NCBI GenBank assembly: GCA_016858145.1
Contig: JAEHOE010000225.1
Coordinates: forward strand, 40,196-104,195
Origin: Edaphochlamys debaryana
Lineage: Eukaryota > Chlorophyta > Chlorophyceae > Chlamydomonadales
DNA: 64,000 bases
Reading direction: 5' to 3'
The notes under the pieces were generated by a model. It saw nothing but the letters and a program-made list of their open reading frames with translations. It had not been told where the DNA came from and did no database searches. Shown here piece after piece: positions 11,001-23,250 of the stretch. The position numbers and the translations under genes were made by a program. Position 1 is the stretch's first letter; each line of letters opens with the position of its first letter.

Positions 11001-14000
11001 CCATGGAATCGCCGCCCCTCGCTGCCCCCGATGAACGGAGCCGCCGTCGCCTCTGCGCCGCTCGAGCACTCGGGCATCGAAACTGGCGGCGAGGGCGCCG
11101 GCCGCGCCTCGCCGGCCATCGTCGACGTGCAGCCTCCGCAGCAGCTGGGCACCCCCACGCGGCCCATTCTTGCCCGCTCCTCGGCTGCTGCTGCTTCCGT
11201 GCTGCCCTCCATAGGCAATGTCGTGTACGACAAGCGCAGCCACGCACGCCCGCTGCACGGCAGCGCTGCGGCCGATGCGCAGCTGCTGAGCTCGGGTGCC
11301 TCCAGTCGGCCGCCCTCGAACCTGTTCCTCTGCCTGCCCGAGGGCACGCCCTACAACTCCACTGAGGAAGAGGAGGAGGAGGAGGAGGAGCGTGGCGGGA
11401 GGGATAATCGCTCGCTCCCAAGCGGAAGCGTGTCAACTCAGGTCGCTGCAAGCATGGCCTTGCAGCCTGCAGAGTCACAATTTCTGCTGCAGTCCATGGG
11501 CGAGGCCGTAAACTTCCCGTCCTCTCAGCAGACCGCAGCCGCTAGCTTCGCCTCCAGTCCCAAGGCCGCCGCGCAAGAGGCGATGGAGGAGCCCAGCCTT
11601 GGAGCCATGTACCGCCCGCCTGCCTCTGCGCAGACGAGTGACGATGGCGAGGCGGTTTCGCCCTTCTGCACCCCCCCTACGTTCGCAAGGATGCCCCGTG
11701 AGCACGGCCGCCGCTCGGCCGCCGCTCAGCTCAAGGTCGACCTGGCCCTGCTCCACCTCCCACCGTCCCCAGCCAGCATGCTGGGTACGGGCGCGGGGCC
11801 CGCAGGGCCCAGCAAGGCCGGCGCGTCGGCCCGCCGGTCACCCTCTGGTGCCTTTGGCGGCGGCCGCATGGGCGGCGGCGGCGACCAGACTGACGCCGGC
11901 TCCGCGGCGCCCTTCCTCGGCATGGCGCCAGGCTCGGCTCGCTCCAACGCGGCCCCTTCCGTCGGCCCCATGCCCGACCTGCTGAGCAGCATCACGCTCT
12001 ACTCGGAGCACGGCCGGCCACGGCGGGACTCGTGGCAGATGATGACGGGGTCGTGTGGACCGGGGGACGAGCTCCCGGCCGTCCACTCCCACGGTCCGCA
12101 CGAGGCTTCCCAGGCGAACCTGCTCGACACGGCCACCACGCTTCCCTCCCTGGCGCTGCTGCCCCGGCACACGGGCCTCAGCGCGGCGACCAGCACCACC
12201 CCCACAGCTAGCTCGCCCCCGTCCGGGGCCGCGGCTGCGGCCAGGGGCGGCGGCTGGCGGCACGACGGGCGCGGGTCGGCCACCGAAGGGCCCGGTCCGG
12301 CATCCTTGGCCGCCTTCATTGGGGACTCTCCCGCCAGTGGCGCAGAGCTGAGGCGAGACGGCGTGGCTTCCCTCACCCTCTCAGCCCCACCCCTCGCTGC
12401 GCTTCAGCTTCTGTCTGCGCAAGCGCCAGGGCCCGTGCCACTGGGCACAGCCGCGGCTGCAGCGCAGGTCCAAGCGCCCACGTTTGACCCGCTGCCTCGG
12501 CTTCCGCTCTGGCCGCCGTTGGGGGCTTCGCTGCCAGTGCACCCCCTGGCAGCATCTGCCTTTCGCTCAAGCCCCGTGGGACAGCCGCACCCCGCAGCAC
12601 CCTGCACCGCGCACTTGCTGGGGCCGGTCGCGTCAGGCCTTCTGGCAGCCGCCGCCGCTCGACGCGCCTCGCACGACACACGCTCAAGGACCTTCACACG
12701 CTGCAACGGCTCGTCAACCGGAATGGCCGTGTGTCCGCCCGCCGCCAGTGCCGTGCCTTCGGGCGTGGGCGGCGTTGGCGGCGTTGTGGCTGCGGGCTGC
12801 GCGTTTGAGCGGGTCATCGAGGACAGCACATTTTGCGACCAGCCACATGAGCACGTCAGGCCCGAGCCGCAGTGGCATGAGGTGTCTCTGACGCGCTTCG
12901 TACACCCCGAGCTGGGCAAGAGCGTGATCCTGGTGGTGCAGGTGGGTGCGCGTTTACTGCGGAAGGGTTATGAGCGGGAGCCAAAGGGGTACTGAGAAGA
13001 TCCTCAGGGCCGTTAGCGCTTGCGTGCAATTGCTTGACCCTCGCTTGGCTCACACCTGCCTGGCCCTCGCCTGCCCCGCCTGCAGAACGACGTGTCCTCC
13101 CGCATCTGGGCCGAGCGGCAGCTGGCACGCGTGGTGAGCCGGGGTTTACTGGGGTGGCCTTCTGTGGCTAAGTGGTGCCTTGCCGCGGCAGCATCCCTGA
13201 GCGACAAGCCCGTTTCCGCCGCTCCGCAGGTGGAGGCTGAGCACACGCTGCTCGAGGGCATCTTCCCGCATCACGTCATCCAGCACATCGCCACAGCCTC
13301 GGCAGAGGCGGCGGAGGACAGCGCGGAGGGTCACGCGCTGGGGCCAGCGGGGCAGGGCCCTGCAGCGGGCCCAGTGGACCCTCACCTTCCCGCCATCCGT
13401 GGCGACACGTTCCTGCATCTGGCCACCTCTCACAAGGCCCTTACGGTGCTCTTCTGCGACATCCAGGTGGGCTGGTGCACCACCGGACGTGCCTCGCCAG
13501 CAAGCCGTCAGGACGAACGCAGGGCTTCCTTGTGTGAGCCTGTCATACCATCACCGAATGAGCCGCTCCCACCCGCTAATCACCCCCATGTTGTAGGGCT
13601 TCACGCCCATGTGCAAGGAGGTCCCTCCAATGGCGGTCATGGCGTTCCTGAACGACCTCTTCACGCGCCTGGATGGGCTCCTCGGCCGGTACGGCGTGTA
13701 CAAGGTACGGTGCATGTGCAATGCTGGTGTGTTGTACTATACATTCGTACTGCGTGAGGCCGTCGGGAAAGCGTGGCTTGACGCTCAGGCTATCCCTATT
13801 GCAGGTGGAGACCATCGGCGACTGCTACGTGGCGGCTGGCGGGCTGATGAAGGAGGACGAGCAGACGGGGGCCGTGACGGTGCGGTCGGACGACGTCGAC
13901 CCTCAGCACGCGTACCGCACCGTGCAGTTTGCAAAGGTGGGGCCAAGACGCGTACAGCAAAGTCAGGTGGAGTGCGTACTGTGGGCCCATGCCTTGCCTT

Positions 14001-14430
14001 AACGACTCCTATCGGCCCCTCACCCCTCAGGCCCTGCTGCGCGCTGCGGCTGGCGTCACCCTGCCCACCACGGGCCAGCCGGTGCGCCTCCGCGTGGGCA
14101 TCCACAGCGGCCCCGCCATGAGCGGCGTGGTGGGCACCCGCATGCCCCGCTTCTGCCTCTTCGGCGACACCATGAACACGGCATCCCGCATGGTGAGGCC
14201 AGCACTATCTACTGCCATGTCGATCTCTCAAACCTTTTTTGTTTGCACTCCTGGCTTCCAGAGCCTGACCTCCCTCTTCCCCCGCCCCGCAGGAGAGCAC
14301 TGGCGAGCCCGGGGCCATCCACGTGAGCGAGGCCACCCGGGACCTGGTGCCCGGGGAGGCGTGGCTGGCCACCGGGGGAGTGGAGGTCAAGGGCAAGGGG
14401 GTCATGAACACGTTCCTGCTGAGGCCCTAA
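8070..14430 (+). CDS. PAS-linked guanylyl cyclase, copy B
   Basis: Second and longest tandem copy, 1673 residues. Exons: 8070-8124, 8220-8379, 8497-8687, 8871-8968, 9080-10708, 10878-12941, 13086-13133, 13230-13466, 13597-13704, 13804-13935, 14031-14192, 14293-14430. Exon phases sum to an exact reading frame. The N-terminus [12 protein letters not shown] leads to a PAS-like half ([20 protein letters not shown]) and on through [13 protein letters not shown]. Over 1,100 low-complexity residues follow, with poly-Gly, poly-Glu and Ser/Pro tracts. Then come the PAC-like end ([20 protein letters not shown]) and the guanylyl cyclase domain with all metal, guanine and transition-state residues. Two introns (8380-8496 and 8969-9079) are absent from copy C. 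The domain-level call is secure; the first exon is inferred. Confidence 0.87.
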
Positions 14431-17402
14431 GCGGGTAGCAGGGGGGCCCTGGAGGGCAGCGCAGGTCGGGGCCTTCTCGTGCGGTTCTGGCTGTGGGTTT
14501 GGCTCAAAATCCTTCCATGCTACATGTTACTACAACAGACTGTGGCATGATCTTTGCTGGGAGAAGTGCGCAATATTACCAGCACTCCACCTGCCGTAAT
14601 GGTGTTGTTCTGTCAGAAGCGCTAGGAGCAGTAGTACTGACGCAATGCGGTCGTACATGCCTCGAGGTGTCACTGTTTCCAGGCTCTGCCAGACAGGTTG
14701 GCCAGGCCTTTCCCAGAGCTCTGCAGCCGCAGCACTCTTGCTGGGGCCGCCTGCCTTTATTTTCCTGGGCGAATGCCTGCTGCTCGTTTACGGGTAATGT
14801 GTGTGCGAACGTTTGGATGGGTTAGGGAGTTTCATAATGGACGAAACGCTGGCGCAGCACGCACGGCCGGGTGACAAGTATACACCATATTCGGAGGCGG
14901 GCGCTATTACCACGTGCGTTGGTTGACCCGGATTGTTCCGGGATAACAATGCATGCCTGCAAATGTCCTGTCATGATCAGATGACGTCTAATCAAGTGTG
15001 CGTCTGTATGGGCAATCTGCTTCTTCCGGGATCCCCAGCATGATTTGCTAGCTAGACCTGCCCCGCCAGTGGGCGCGGGTGTTTTGGTGTGATCTGCGGG
15101 CGTTCGCAGGTGTCGGGCTCGCTTGCCGGGACTGCACGTCCTTGGCTCAAGTACCCACTCGCCAGACAATCAATAAGAGCTTGGCCGGATCGGCCCCACA
15201 ATGCTTATGCCATGGGTTCAGGCCCGGTGTGGTGTGACACGCTACAGGCGCCGCGTGCTACACACGCACCTTTCGGTAACAATGCCGTACTACCATGGGT
15301 TAGTAGTGTGTCCACATGATATCTTTACGAGGGGAAGAAGGGAACGAAGAGGACAAGTGGATGCGGACGAATGTTCACACGTTCGGCTTTGCTGGGATTT
15401 GGGATGGCCCTCGCTTGAGGCCTCTTTACTACATATAAATGACGCATGGGTGCAGAACAAGGCAGGGTGCATGGAGTTGCATTGACGCGCGCGTGGTGCG
15501 CAGCTGGCGTACCCTGCTTGCGAGACATGCATCCTGCCCAAACGTATGCACGTGCTGTGATGAATTCTCTGATGGGTGTGGCAGTTGTGGGTTTGGGGCT
15601 GCAGTGATCTCATGAATCGGATCGGGGGCTGGGTTTCGGGGTACAGGGTAGTGGTGGAACCATTTGGGGGATCCACGGGGCTCAGCAGCCAATTTCCTGC
15701 CTTCAGGCAGCCACCCTTGTCTGTCTGTGGGCAGCAACCACCCTTGTCACTGTGTCCCTCACGTGCTTATTCATTACGGTACGGGCGGTGATGCGCTCTT
15801 TGCTGGGTGACATGAAGCTCACACTTTCTGCTTCACTTGACACTGATCTCCCAAGAGCCTGCTTCCCTGACATCCGGGGTTCTTGGGAGCTGCCCTTGCT
15901 CTGGCTTTACACAAATGATGCTAATTGCAGGCTGGCGTGTGGCTGATACCGTGTTTGTGTGCTTCTTGGCGAGCGCTGCGGCTTGCAGCATGACGGAGTG
16001 CGGATTCTTGACACGGCCAAGATGCGGTACTGTACGGTACTGTTTGCCCAGCTCAGCACTGCACGGGGGGTATGCGATGTGGAGCAACTTGGCTTTATGG
16101 AATGTGTCACAATAAGGGGCGCGGCTGTGCCGTACAGAATGCTGGTACGTGGCACGCCTGGGCTGCTACTTCCTGCCTGCGGCAACTCAGGGATCTTGAT
16201 TTGCGTAATTGAGCCCTCCCTTCAATCAAGCTGTTCGGAGCGTCCGGCACCTTGGCGGAGGAGTGCTGGGACAATGGAGGCAAGGAGGGAGGGCACGCAA
16301 GGTACTGCTACAAGGGTGGGGTGGTGGGGGCCGAGGGGGCGTACCGAGGAGGTCATGCTCGAGCACACCAAGCCATGAGCACATATCGTGCGGACGGCGC
16401 ACCTGAACGTGCGTGCGCCCGGACAGTTAGGCGAAGGTGAGGCTGGTCAGGGGGGATTGGTGACGGTGAGCCCTCCGTAGGGGGGATTTAACGAAGCGCC
16501 CAGCGCCCCAGCCCCATGTACTGGCCCTGCACCACAGTTTGCAGAGGGTGCGTTGTTTACTTCAGGTTCAGGAAGGACGGAGCAGGCATTCGGAGGAAGC
16601 TTCTCGCACATTGGCTTGTCGGGGCTTGGGGGCCGGAGCCATGGGCCGAACGACGTGCCTTGTGTCTTTCCGAGAGTCCGGACATGACCCTTGTCAACCA
16701 CTATGACAGGCATCGCTACTTGAACCTCGCTGGAGCAAGTATGCTGCACGCCTGTGATGCGGTCAGACTGTTGATGAGAGATAACTGATTCCCTCTCTCT
16801 CCCCCCTTCTCCTGACGAAACCCACATGCCCATCGAGGTGCCCATGCCTGCCGAGCCCACGTCAGCCCCCGGCCCACAATTTTGCCGTTTGCCGCAGCGC
16901 GTCGGTGCGATAGGGGGTCAGGGGGGCGGCTAGGCCCAAGGGTTGGGCGCACAAAACTCCAGCGGGGCGCGTGACGACGGAGACGCCACGGGGGCACAAG
17001 CCACGGGGACACAGGCGCGATTGATCTTCTTCAACCTCCGCAGCGGTTGAGGCCCAGGCATCCCCGCGCACCACAGGAGCCACCACAGCGCATGGTGGTG
17101 AGCTGGATAACCGCCCTGTCGACCTCGAGTCGCTTCTCAGTCGCGATCGGGAAGTGCGACAAAAGGGCAACGCTCTCCGACACGCGTTCGGTCGATACAA
17201 GCCCCCACAGTGTTTACTGTGTTGTATGACGGGGCCAGCAACATAAGAAGAATAGAAACTTAGAGGTAACGCCCTCGCACTTCGCCGGTTTTTGGCCACC
17301 CCAGTCGAGTGGTAGACCTGGACGTCCACATTAGGGGCAGGCCGTGTGGCCACAGAGCCTGCTCGGGGCCGGGCTGCAGCGGCGGGCCGTCGCTCGCGCG
17401 GC
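14431..17402. other. Intergenic, between cyclase genes B and C
   Basis: Nearly 3 kb without a supportable gene. It contains one copy of a short dispersed repeat (15666-15720). Long open frames are absent, and base composition is visibly less GC-biased than in the neighbouring exons. Confidence 0.4.
15666..15720 (+). repeat. Dispersed repeat, copy 1
   Basis: This ~55-base stretch shares the core TTTCCTGCCTTCNGGCAGCC plus ACCCTTGT with 24807-24868, 44941-44980 and 45006-45066. It is preceded in most copies by a CCCCCT/GGGGGA palindrome and CCACGGGGCTCAG. Family unknown; no gene content. Confidence 0.6.
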
Positions 17403-20400
17403 ATGCGGTGGTGCTGCGGGCTTCCTCTCGACAAGCTCTTCTCAAACAAGCGAGGCCAACGTGAGGGCGCTGCGCGCGTTTCCGGTACTTATGGTAAATG
17501 GCTTGAGCACGCTACAGTAATGCCCGTTGCCGTTTCCAGGTTCACCTCAGCTTGCGGCCGTGCAAGAAGGGTGTGCGAGGGAGACCTACGACGATGAAGG
17601 CGCAGTGCTTGCAGCTGGCCCGGGTGCGCCAACAGCCCCCCTACCTGCAACACATCCCACCCTCCAAGCTTCAGCTGTCGGCCTCCTCGCCGTTTTGGAC
17701 CAGCTGCCCTTCCCTATCACCCTCATCCTCGCGGAGGACACCTCCACGGTCCTCATGCAGAACCCCGCCAGCATCGAGGAGCACGGGCGGCTCGTGAGGC
17801 TGTCCTACCAGGGCCCGGGCTTCCTGCATGACCACGTCTTCGTGATGGCAGACGAGGCAACGCGCAGGGAGGCCGAGGAGGCGCTTGCGTCGCTAGCAAG
17901 CTGGAGGGGTAAGCGCTGAAGGGGGGAGTGGCGGGCTTCGCGGGACCATGGCAGCAGAGGGCTTGCGCTCCCAGTCCGGGCCCTCCTCCAGCAGCCTCCT
18001 CCTCCGCCTCCTTCGGCTCAGCCCTTGCCGCCCCCGCCGTGCTCTCAGCGGCCCGACTATCCCCCTCCTCTCGCAGGCCTCCTGCGAGTGCCGCCGCCGC
18101 GAGTGCTGACCTCCAACACCTCTCTGATCCAGCCCTACGACCCTCAACCAACAGCATCAAGCGAGCCTGCTGTGAGCGACAGCACTCCCACAGCGCCCTC
18201 CATCCCCTCGGCTCCGGTGGGCGGCGCCCCCAGCGTCGAGCGCATTCCGCAGCACCGTCCGGCTACCGTCTGCCGCACCAGCTCTCGGCTGGAGGCAGCG
18301 CTTCAGTCCAGCGGGGGCGCGCTGCCCTACGCGCCCGGCCGTGCCGCGCCCGTGGTCGCCCACGCTGCTCAGGCGGTCAGCTATGCGCGCTTCTCCCGCC
18401 CGTCTGCCGCTGCGAGGCAGCCAAACAGCACCTACACCTGCGGCCTGACAGTCACGGAGATGCCGAGCCAGGCGTCCACGGACATGGCCCTGCCGTCTGA
18501 TGTGCGGGAGGGTCTGGAGTCCTGCTCCTCCAGGGCCTGGCGCACGCCCCGGCCCAGTGGCGCTGATCGACACAGCTTCGCGGCTGGGGCAGGGCGGGGC
18601 GACGGCGTGCTGGCCAGGCCGCCTTCCTCGCACCAGTCCTCCAGCCTCGCGCCCCTCCCCAGAAGCGCGTCGACGTTGAGCGGTGGAGCGGCGGGGGGCG
18701 GCGGGGCCGATGGCAGGGGCGACGGCGGCAGCGGACACGGCGTTCGGGGCCGCCTGGCAGCTCACGTGGCGACCCTGAAGCCGGGGCAGCGCTCCGTCTC
18801 TGTGTCCCTCATGGCCGGTCGCGAGACCGAGCTGAGCCACAGCGGCGGCGGTGGGGCCGACGCTGCCGACTCATTAGAAGCCTCCGCCTCGCCTCCGCCG
18901 CCTCACACGCAACGCTCCGGCAGCCCCCTGTCCCAGCCCCTGTCCCAGCCCCTGTCCCAGCCCCTGTCCCAGCCCCTGTCCCAGCCCCTGTCCCAGCCCC
19001 TGTCCCAGCCCCTGTCCCAGTCCCAGTCCCAGGCGCGAGGTCCCCCCCAGGCCAGCTCCGCCCGGTCCCACGGCGAGCAGCAGCTGCAGCTCCTGAGTGG
19101 GCTGCAGACCAGCGCCTGGTCCACGCTCCTCCGCAGCTCGCCAGCCCTGCAGGTCCCCAAGCGGAGCCGGCCCTCCCGCGGCCACAGCGTCAGCACCCTC
19201 AGCTACGGCCCCAACGAGCACGGCTCAGACGCAGACACGGGCCTGTCGCCCCACCGCCGCAGCGGCGACGGGCGCGACTGGGCCGGCGGCGGCAGCGGCC
19301 GCAACGGCGAAGGCGGGGCGGCGGGCAGCAGCGCGCTGAACTTGACCGCCCACTCCTACCCCGCCTCGGCGCTCCTCCAGGCGCCGGCGCCCGTGTACCG
19401 GCCGTGCCTGCTCGCCGCGGCGACGGCGCTAATGGCCGTGGAGCCGTGTGACTCGGACTCTGGGATGCTGCCCGGGCCCCTGGGCGTCGCGGCCGCCAGG
19501 CTGGGTCGCCACGGGGGGGGCGGCCGGCACGCCAGCGCGGCCATGGTGGCAGACTTGGGGGGTTGCAACGAATCTCTGCGCCACAACGGCAGCGGTGGGC
19601 AGGGTCTGCCGCGGACCGGCAGCGGCCCTGCGCCCCTCACGGGTACGCTCTCGATTGCGTCGTCGAACCAAATTGCGACCTGCGACTCGTCTCGCAACAG
19701 CGCCCGCATAGGCCCTGGCGGGCAGACCTTGTCCAACGTCAGCTCCCTTAACGGGGCTGGCGGCAGCGTGGGCGGCGCGCTTCCGCCGACGTCGCCCGGC
19801 GGCGGAGGCGCCATGACGCGGCTACTGGGCATCACACTGGTGCGTACCGCGGCTACTAAACCCTCTCTGAGATTGGGCTGGCCTGCGCTGCGGTGTCTTG
19901 CCATTTTGTATTCTGTAAGAACCAGTTAGACCTGTCCTACTTGCTCGGCGTCAACCGCTCTGGGCCTCCGTCGCCGCAGGCCACCGTGGCTTCCCGCCGC
20001 CGCCGCGCCTCCTCCGCCAGCCCACACCTGCTGGACCCAGGCTCGCGGACGTCCCAGGGGTCGCTCCCCTGGGCCCCGCAGCTGCTGCCGCCCGGGTCGC
20101 AGGTGGCCCCCGCAGATGACGGCGTGGCCCCCCTCGCGCCCAGCCACCTGCCGCAGCGCCACGCCACCAGCGCGCACGCCCCGGGCTTGACGGGGGCGCC
20201 CTTCCTGCGCGCGTCTATGACGTCAGTGCCGGAGGGCATCAGCGTAGGCGGGGAGCGGATGCAGGTGGACGCCGCGCGCGAGCGGCGGCTGCGCAGCGCT
20301 GTGGCGGCGCGGTCCTTCCTCGCCACCGCGCCTGAGCCGCCGCCGGCGCCCAGCAGCTCGGGCCTGGCGCTCCTGGAGCGGTGCGGCTCGTTTGGCGAGG

Positions 20401-23250
20401 GGCGGGCAGCCAATGCAGGCGAGGCCGAGGGGGAGGGGGAGAGCGGTGCGGCGCTGCAGGAGTCAGAGGCACAGCTGCTGCTGCTGTCGACCGCGGGTGC
20501 CTCGCGCAGCCCTCTCTCCACCATGGTGACCAACCTCTTCTCCACACAGCACACGCCGGTGGTGGTGGCGAGCACGAGCGAGGACCCGGACGCTGTGGAG
20601 GGCGAGGGCGAGGGCGAGGCCAACAGGGTGCTCGGCACTTCCTCTGCCGCAATGGGGCACAGTGAAGGCTTGCCCAGCCCTGCGCTCACCGCCTCCACCT
20701 CGCATGCACTCTCCTCTCAAGATGCGCCAGCGCCTGCCAACACTGCGCCACCAGTTGACAGCCATTCCCAGAACCCGCCCAGTAGTGCCACCGTTCCTCA
20801 CGGGGCCACCTCCACCACCGCCTCTGGCCTCCACATCAACCCCTCTGAGCCCTCCGTCGGCCCCCACCTTCCCAGGGCGTTGGCGCCAGCGAGGTCAGGT
20901 CAGTCGAGCAACGGCGAGGCCTCGACTGCCCCTGGGGCTGACTTGCTGAACAGCATCACGCTCCACGTTGAGGATGGCCGGACGCGGTTTTCCTGGACCC
21001 TGATGATGGGCTCTGTTGGGACCGGGGAAGACATGACCTCCCAAGGCGCCAACCACGCCTCCCAAGTCAACCTGCTTGACACGGGAAGCATGATGCCGTC
21101 CCTGACGCTCAGGGCCCGGACGTTGGGCACGAGTACCGCCACAAGCGCAACGCCCACAGCCGCGTCTGTGTCTGTGCCCACCGGCGTGGAGGTGCTGGCG
21201 AGGGTCTCTGCTGGCAGGCGCCTGCGGCCACCAACACGTACCAGCCCGGGGTGTGCCTCTGACTTAGTCACGGGGTCCAGTGCCACCCCCGGCACCAGCA
21301 CCGCTCCAGTGATCGAGCTAAAACCACCGCCGCTGCCACATCTAGGCGGACCGGAGGCGTCACGTTTGCCTGATGCTACCGCGCATCCACCAGAGCAGGA
21401 GTCCGGTGGACCACAGCTGACCCTGCAACCCTCGGCAGTGCCACAGCAAGAGCTGTCGCACATGCAGGCGCCCGCCCACAAGCCCGCCCCAGCTGGGCAG
21501 CTGCTTCCCTCGGGGCCCTCGAGCGGCAACGTCCACGGGCCGGTCGTCACTGGCCTCCTCGCTGCCGCTGCTGCTCGGCGAGCCTCAGTGGACCTACGCG
21601 CTCGGCCGTTCCTGCGTGGCTCCGGCTCGTCGAGCGGGAAGATTCCGTCATTGACGGTTGCCAGCGGCATGCCCTCTGCCGCGGGCGGCACTGCAGCCGT
21701 GGGAGAGGGTGGCTTTGACCCGGTCAGCGAGGACGGTAATCTGTGTGAGACGCCGCGCGAGCCTGCAAGGCCTGAGCCCCGGTGGCACGAGGTGTCTCTG
21801 ACGCGGGTTATGAGCGGAAGCCAAAGGGGTACTGAGAAGACCCTCAGGGCCGTTAGCGCTTGCGTGCAATTGCTTGACCCTCGCTTGGCTCACACCTGCC
21901 TGGCCCCCACCTGCCCCCGCCTGCAGAACGACGTGTCCTCCCGTATCTGGGCCGAGCGGCAGCTGGCACGCGTGGTGAGCCGGGAGTTGCTGGGTTGGCC
22001 TATCGTGGCGCTTGGAAGCTTCTCAGGCTGACAAGCTCGTTTTCGCCGCTCCGCAGGTTGAGGCTGAGCACACGCTGCTCGAGGGCATCTTCCCGCATCA
22101 CGTCATCCAGCACATCGCCACAGCCGCAGCGGAGGCGGCGGAGGACAGCGCGGAGGGGCACGCGCTGGGGCCAGCAGCGGGGCAGGGCCCTGCAGCGGGC
22201 CCGGTGGACCCTCCACTTCCCGCCATCCGCGGCGACACGTTTCTACATCTGGCCACCTCTCACAAGGCCCTTACCGTGCTCTTCTGCGACATCCAGGTGG
22301 ACTGGTGCACCACTGGACATGCCCCGCTAGCAAGCCGTCAGAAAGGACGCAGGGCTTCCTTGTGTTTGCCTGTCATACTATATCCTGATTGAGCCGCTCC
22401 CACCCGCTACCTACCCCCATGTGATAGGGCTTCACGCCCATGTGCAAGGCGGTCCCTCCGATGGCGGTTATGGCGTTCCTGAACGACCTCTTCACGCGCC
22501 TGGACGGGCTCCTCGACCATTACGGCGTCTACAAGGTACGGCGCATGTGCAATGCTGGTGTGTCGTACTAGTCGCACTGCGTGAGGCTGTCGGGAAAGCG
22601 TGGCTTAACGCTCAGGCTATCCTTATCGCAGGTGGAGACTATCGGCGACTGCTACGTGGCGGCTGGCGGGCTGATGAAGGAGGACGAGCAGACGGGGGCC
22701 GTGACGGTGCGGTCGGACGACGTCGACCCTCAGCACGCGTACCGCACCGTGCAGTTTGCAAAGGTGGGGCCAAGACGCGTACAGTGAGGCCACGGAGAGA
22801 CCGGATGAGCGCACGGGCTGACAGCCTCCTCCCGCCCCCGACCCCTCAGGCCCTGCTGCGCGCTGCGGCTGGCGTCACCCTGCCCACCACGGGCCAGCCG
22901 GTGCGCCTCCGCGTGGGCATCCACAGCGGCCCCGCCATGAGCGGCGTGGTGGGCACCCGCATGCCCCGCTTCTGCCTCTTCGGCGACACCATGAACACGG
23001 CATCCCGCATGGTGAGGCCAGCACTATCTACTGCCCGGTCAATCTCTTAAACCTTTGCGTCTCCGCACTCCTGGCCTCTATAGCCTGACCTCCCCCTTCT
23101 GCCTCCCCGCAGGAGAGCACTGGCGAGCCCGGGGCCATCCACGTGAGCGAGGCCACCCGGGACCTGGTGCCCGGGGAGGCGTGGCTGGCCACCGGGGGAG
23201 TGGAGGTCAAGGGCAAGGGGGTCATGGACACGTTCCTGCTGAGGCCCTGA
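17403..23250 (+). CDS. PAS-linked guanylyl cyclase, copy C
   Basis: Third tandem copy, 1654 residues in the longest model. Exons: 17403-17460, 17540-17908, 18077-19839, 19980-21974, 22057-22296, 22428-22535, 22632-22763, 22850-23011, 23113-23250. It has an uninterrupted N-terminal PAS-like exon ([20 protein letters not shown]), long low-complexity exons with eight PLSQ repeats, and an intact guanylyl cyclase domain ([27 protein letters not shown]). Oddity: relative to copy B a ~71-base deletion at 21805/21806 removes the last 15 residues of the PAC-like exon and its splice donor. The frame stays open through the former intron (21806-21926) into [10 protein letters not shown], so the intron may be exonised. 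Alternatively the weak donor GTTATG at 21807 may be used, which is also in phase. Transcript data would decide. Confidence 0.82.
18925..19020 (+). repeat. 12-base coding minisatellite (PLSQ x8)
   Basis: Eight perfect 12-base units (CCCCTGTCCCAG) inside exon 3 of cyclase C encode eight PLSQ repeats. Two shorter tcccag units follow. The repeat is in frame and absent from copies A and B. Confidence 0.95.

Noticed and set aside
18925..19020. Regular repeats considered as a CRISPR-like array
   Set aside because: Perfect 12-base tandem units without spacers, encoding PLSQ in frame in a eukaryotic exon.
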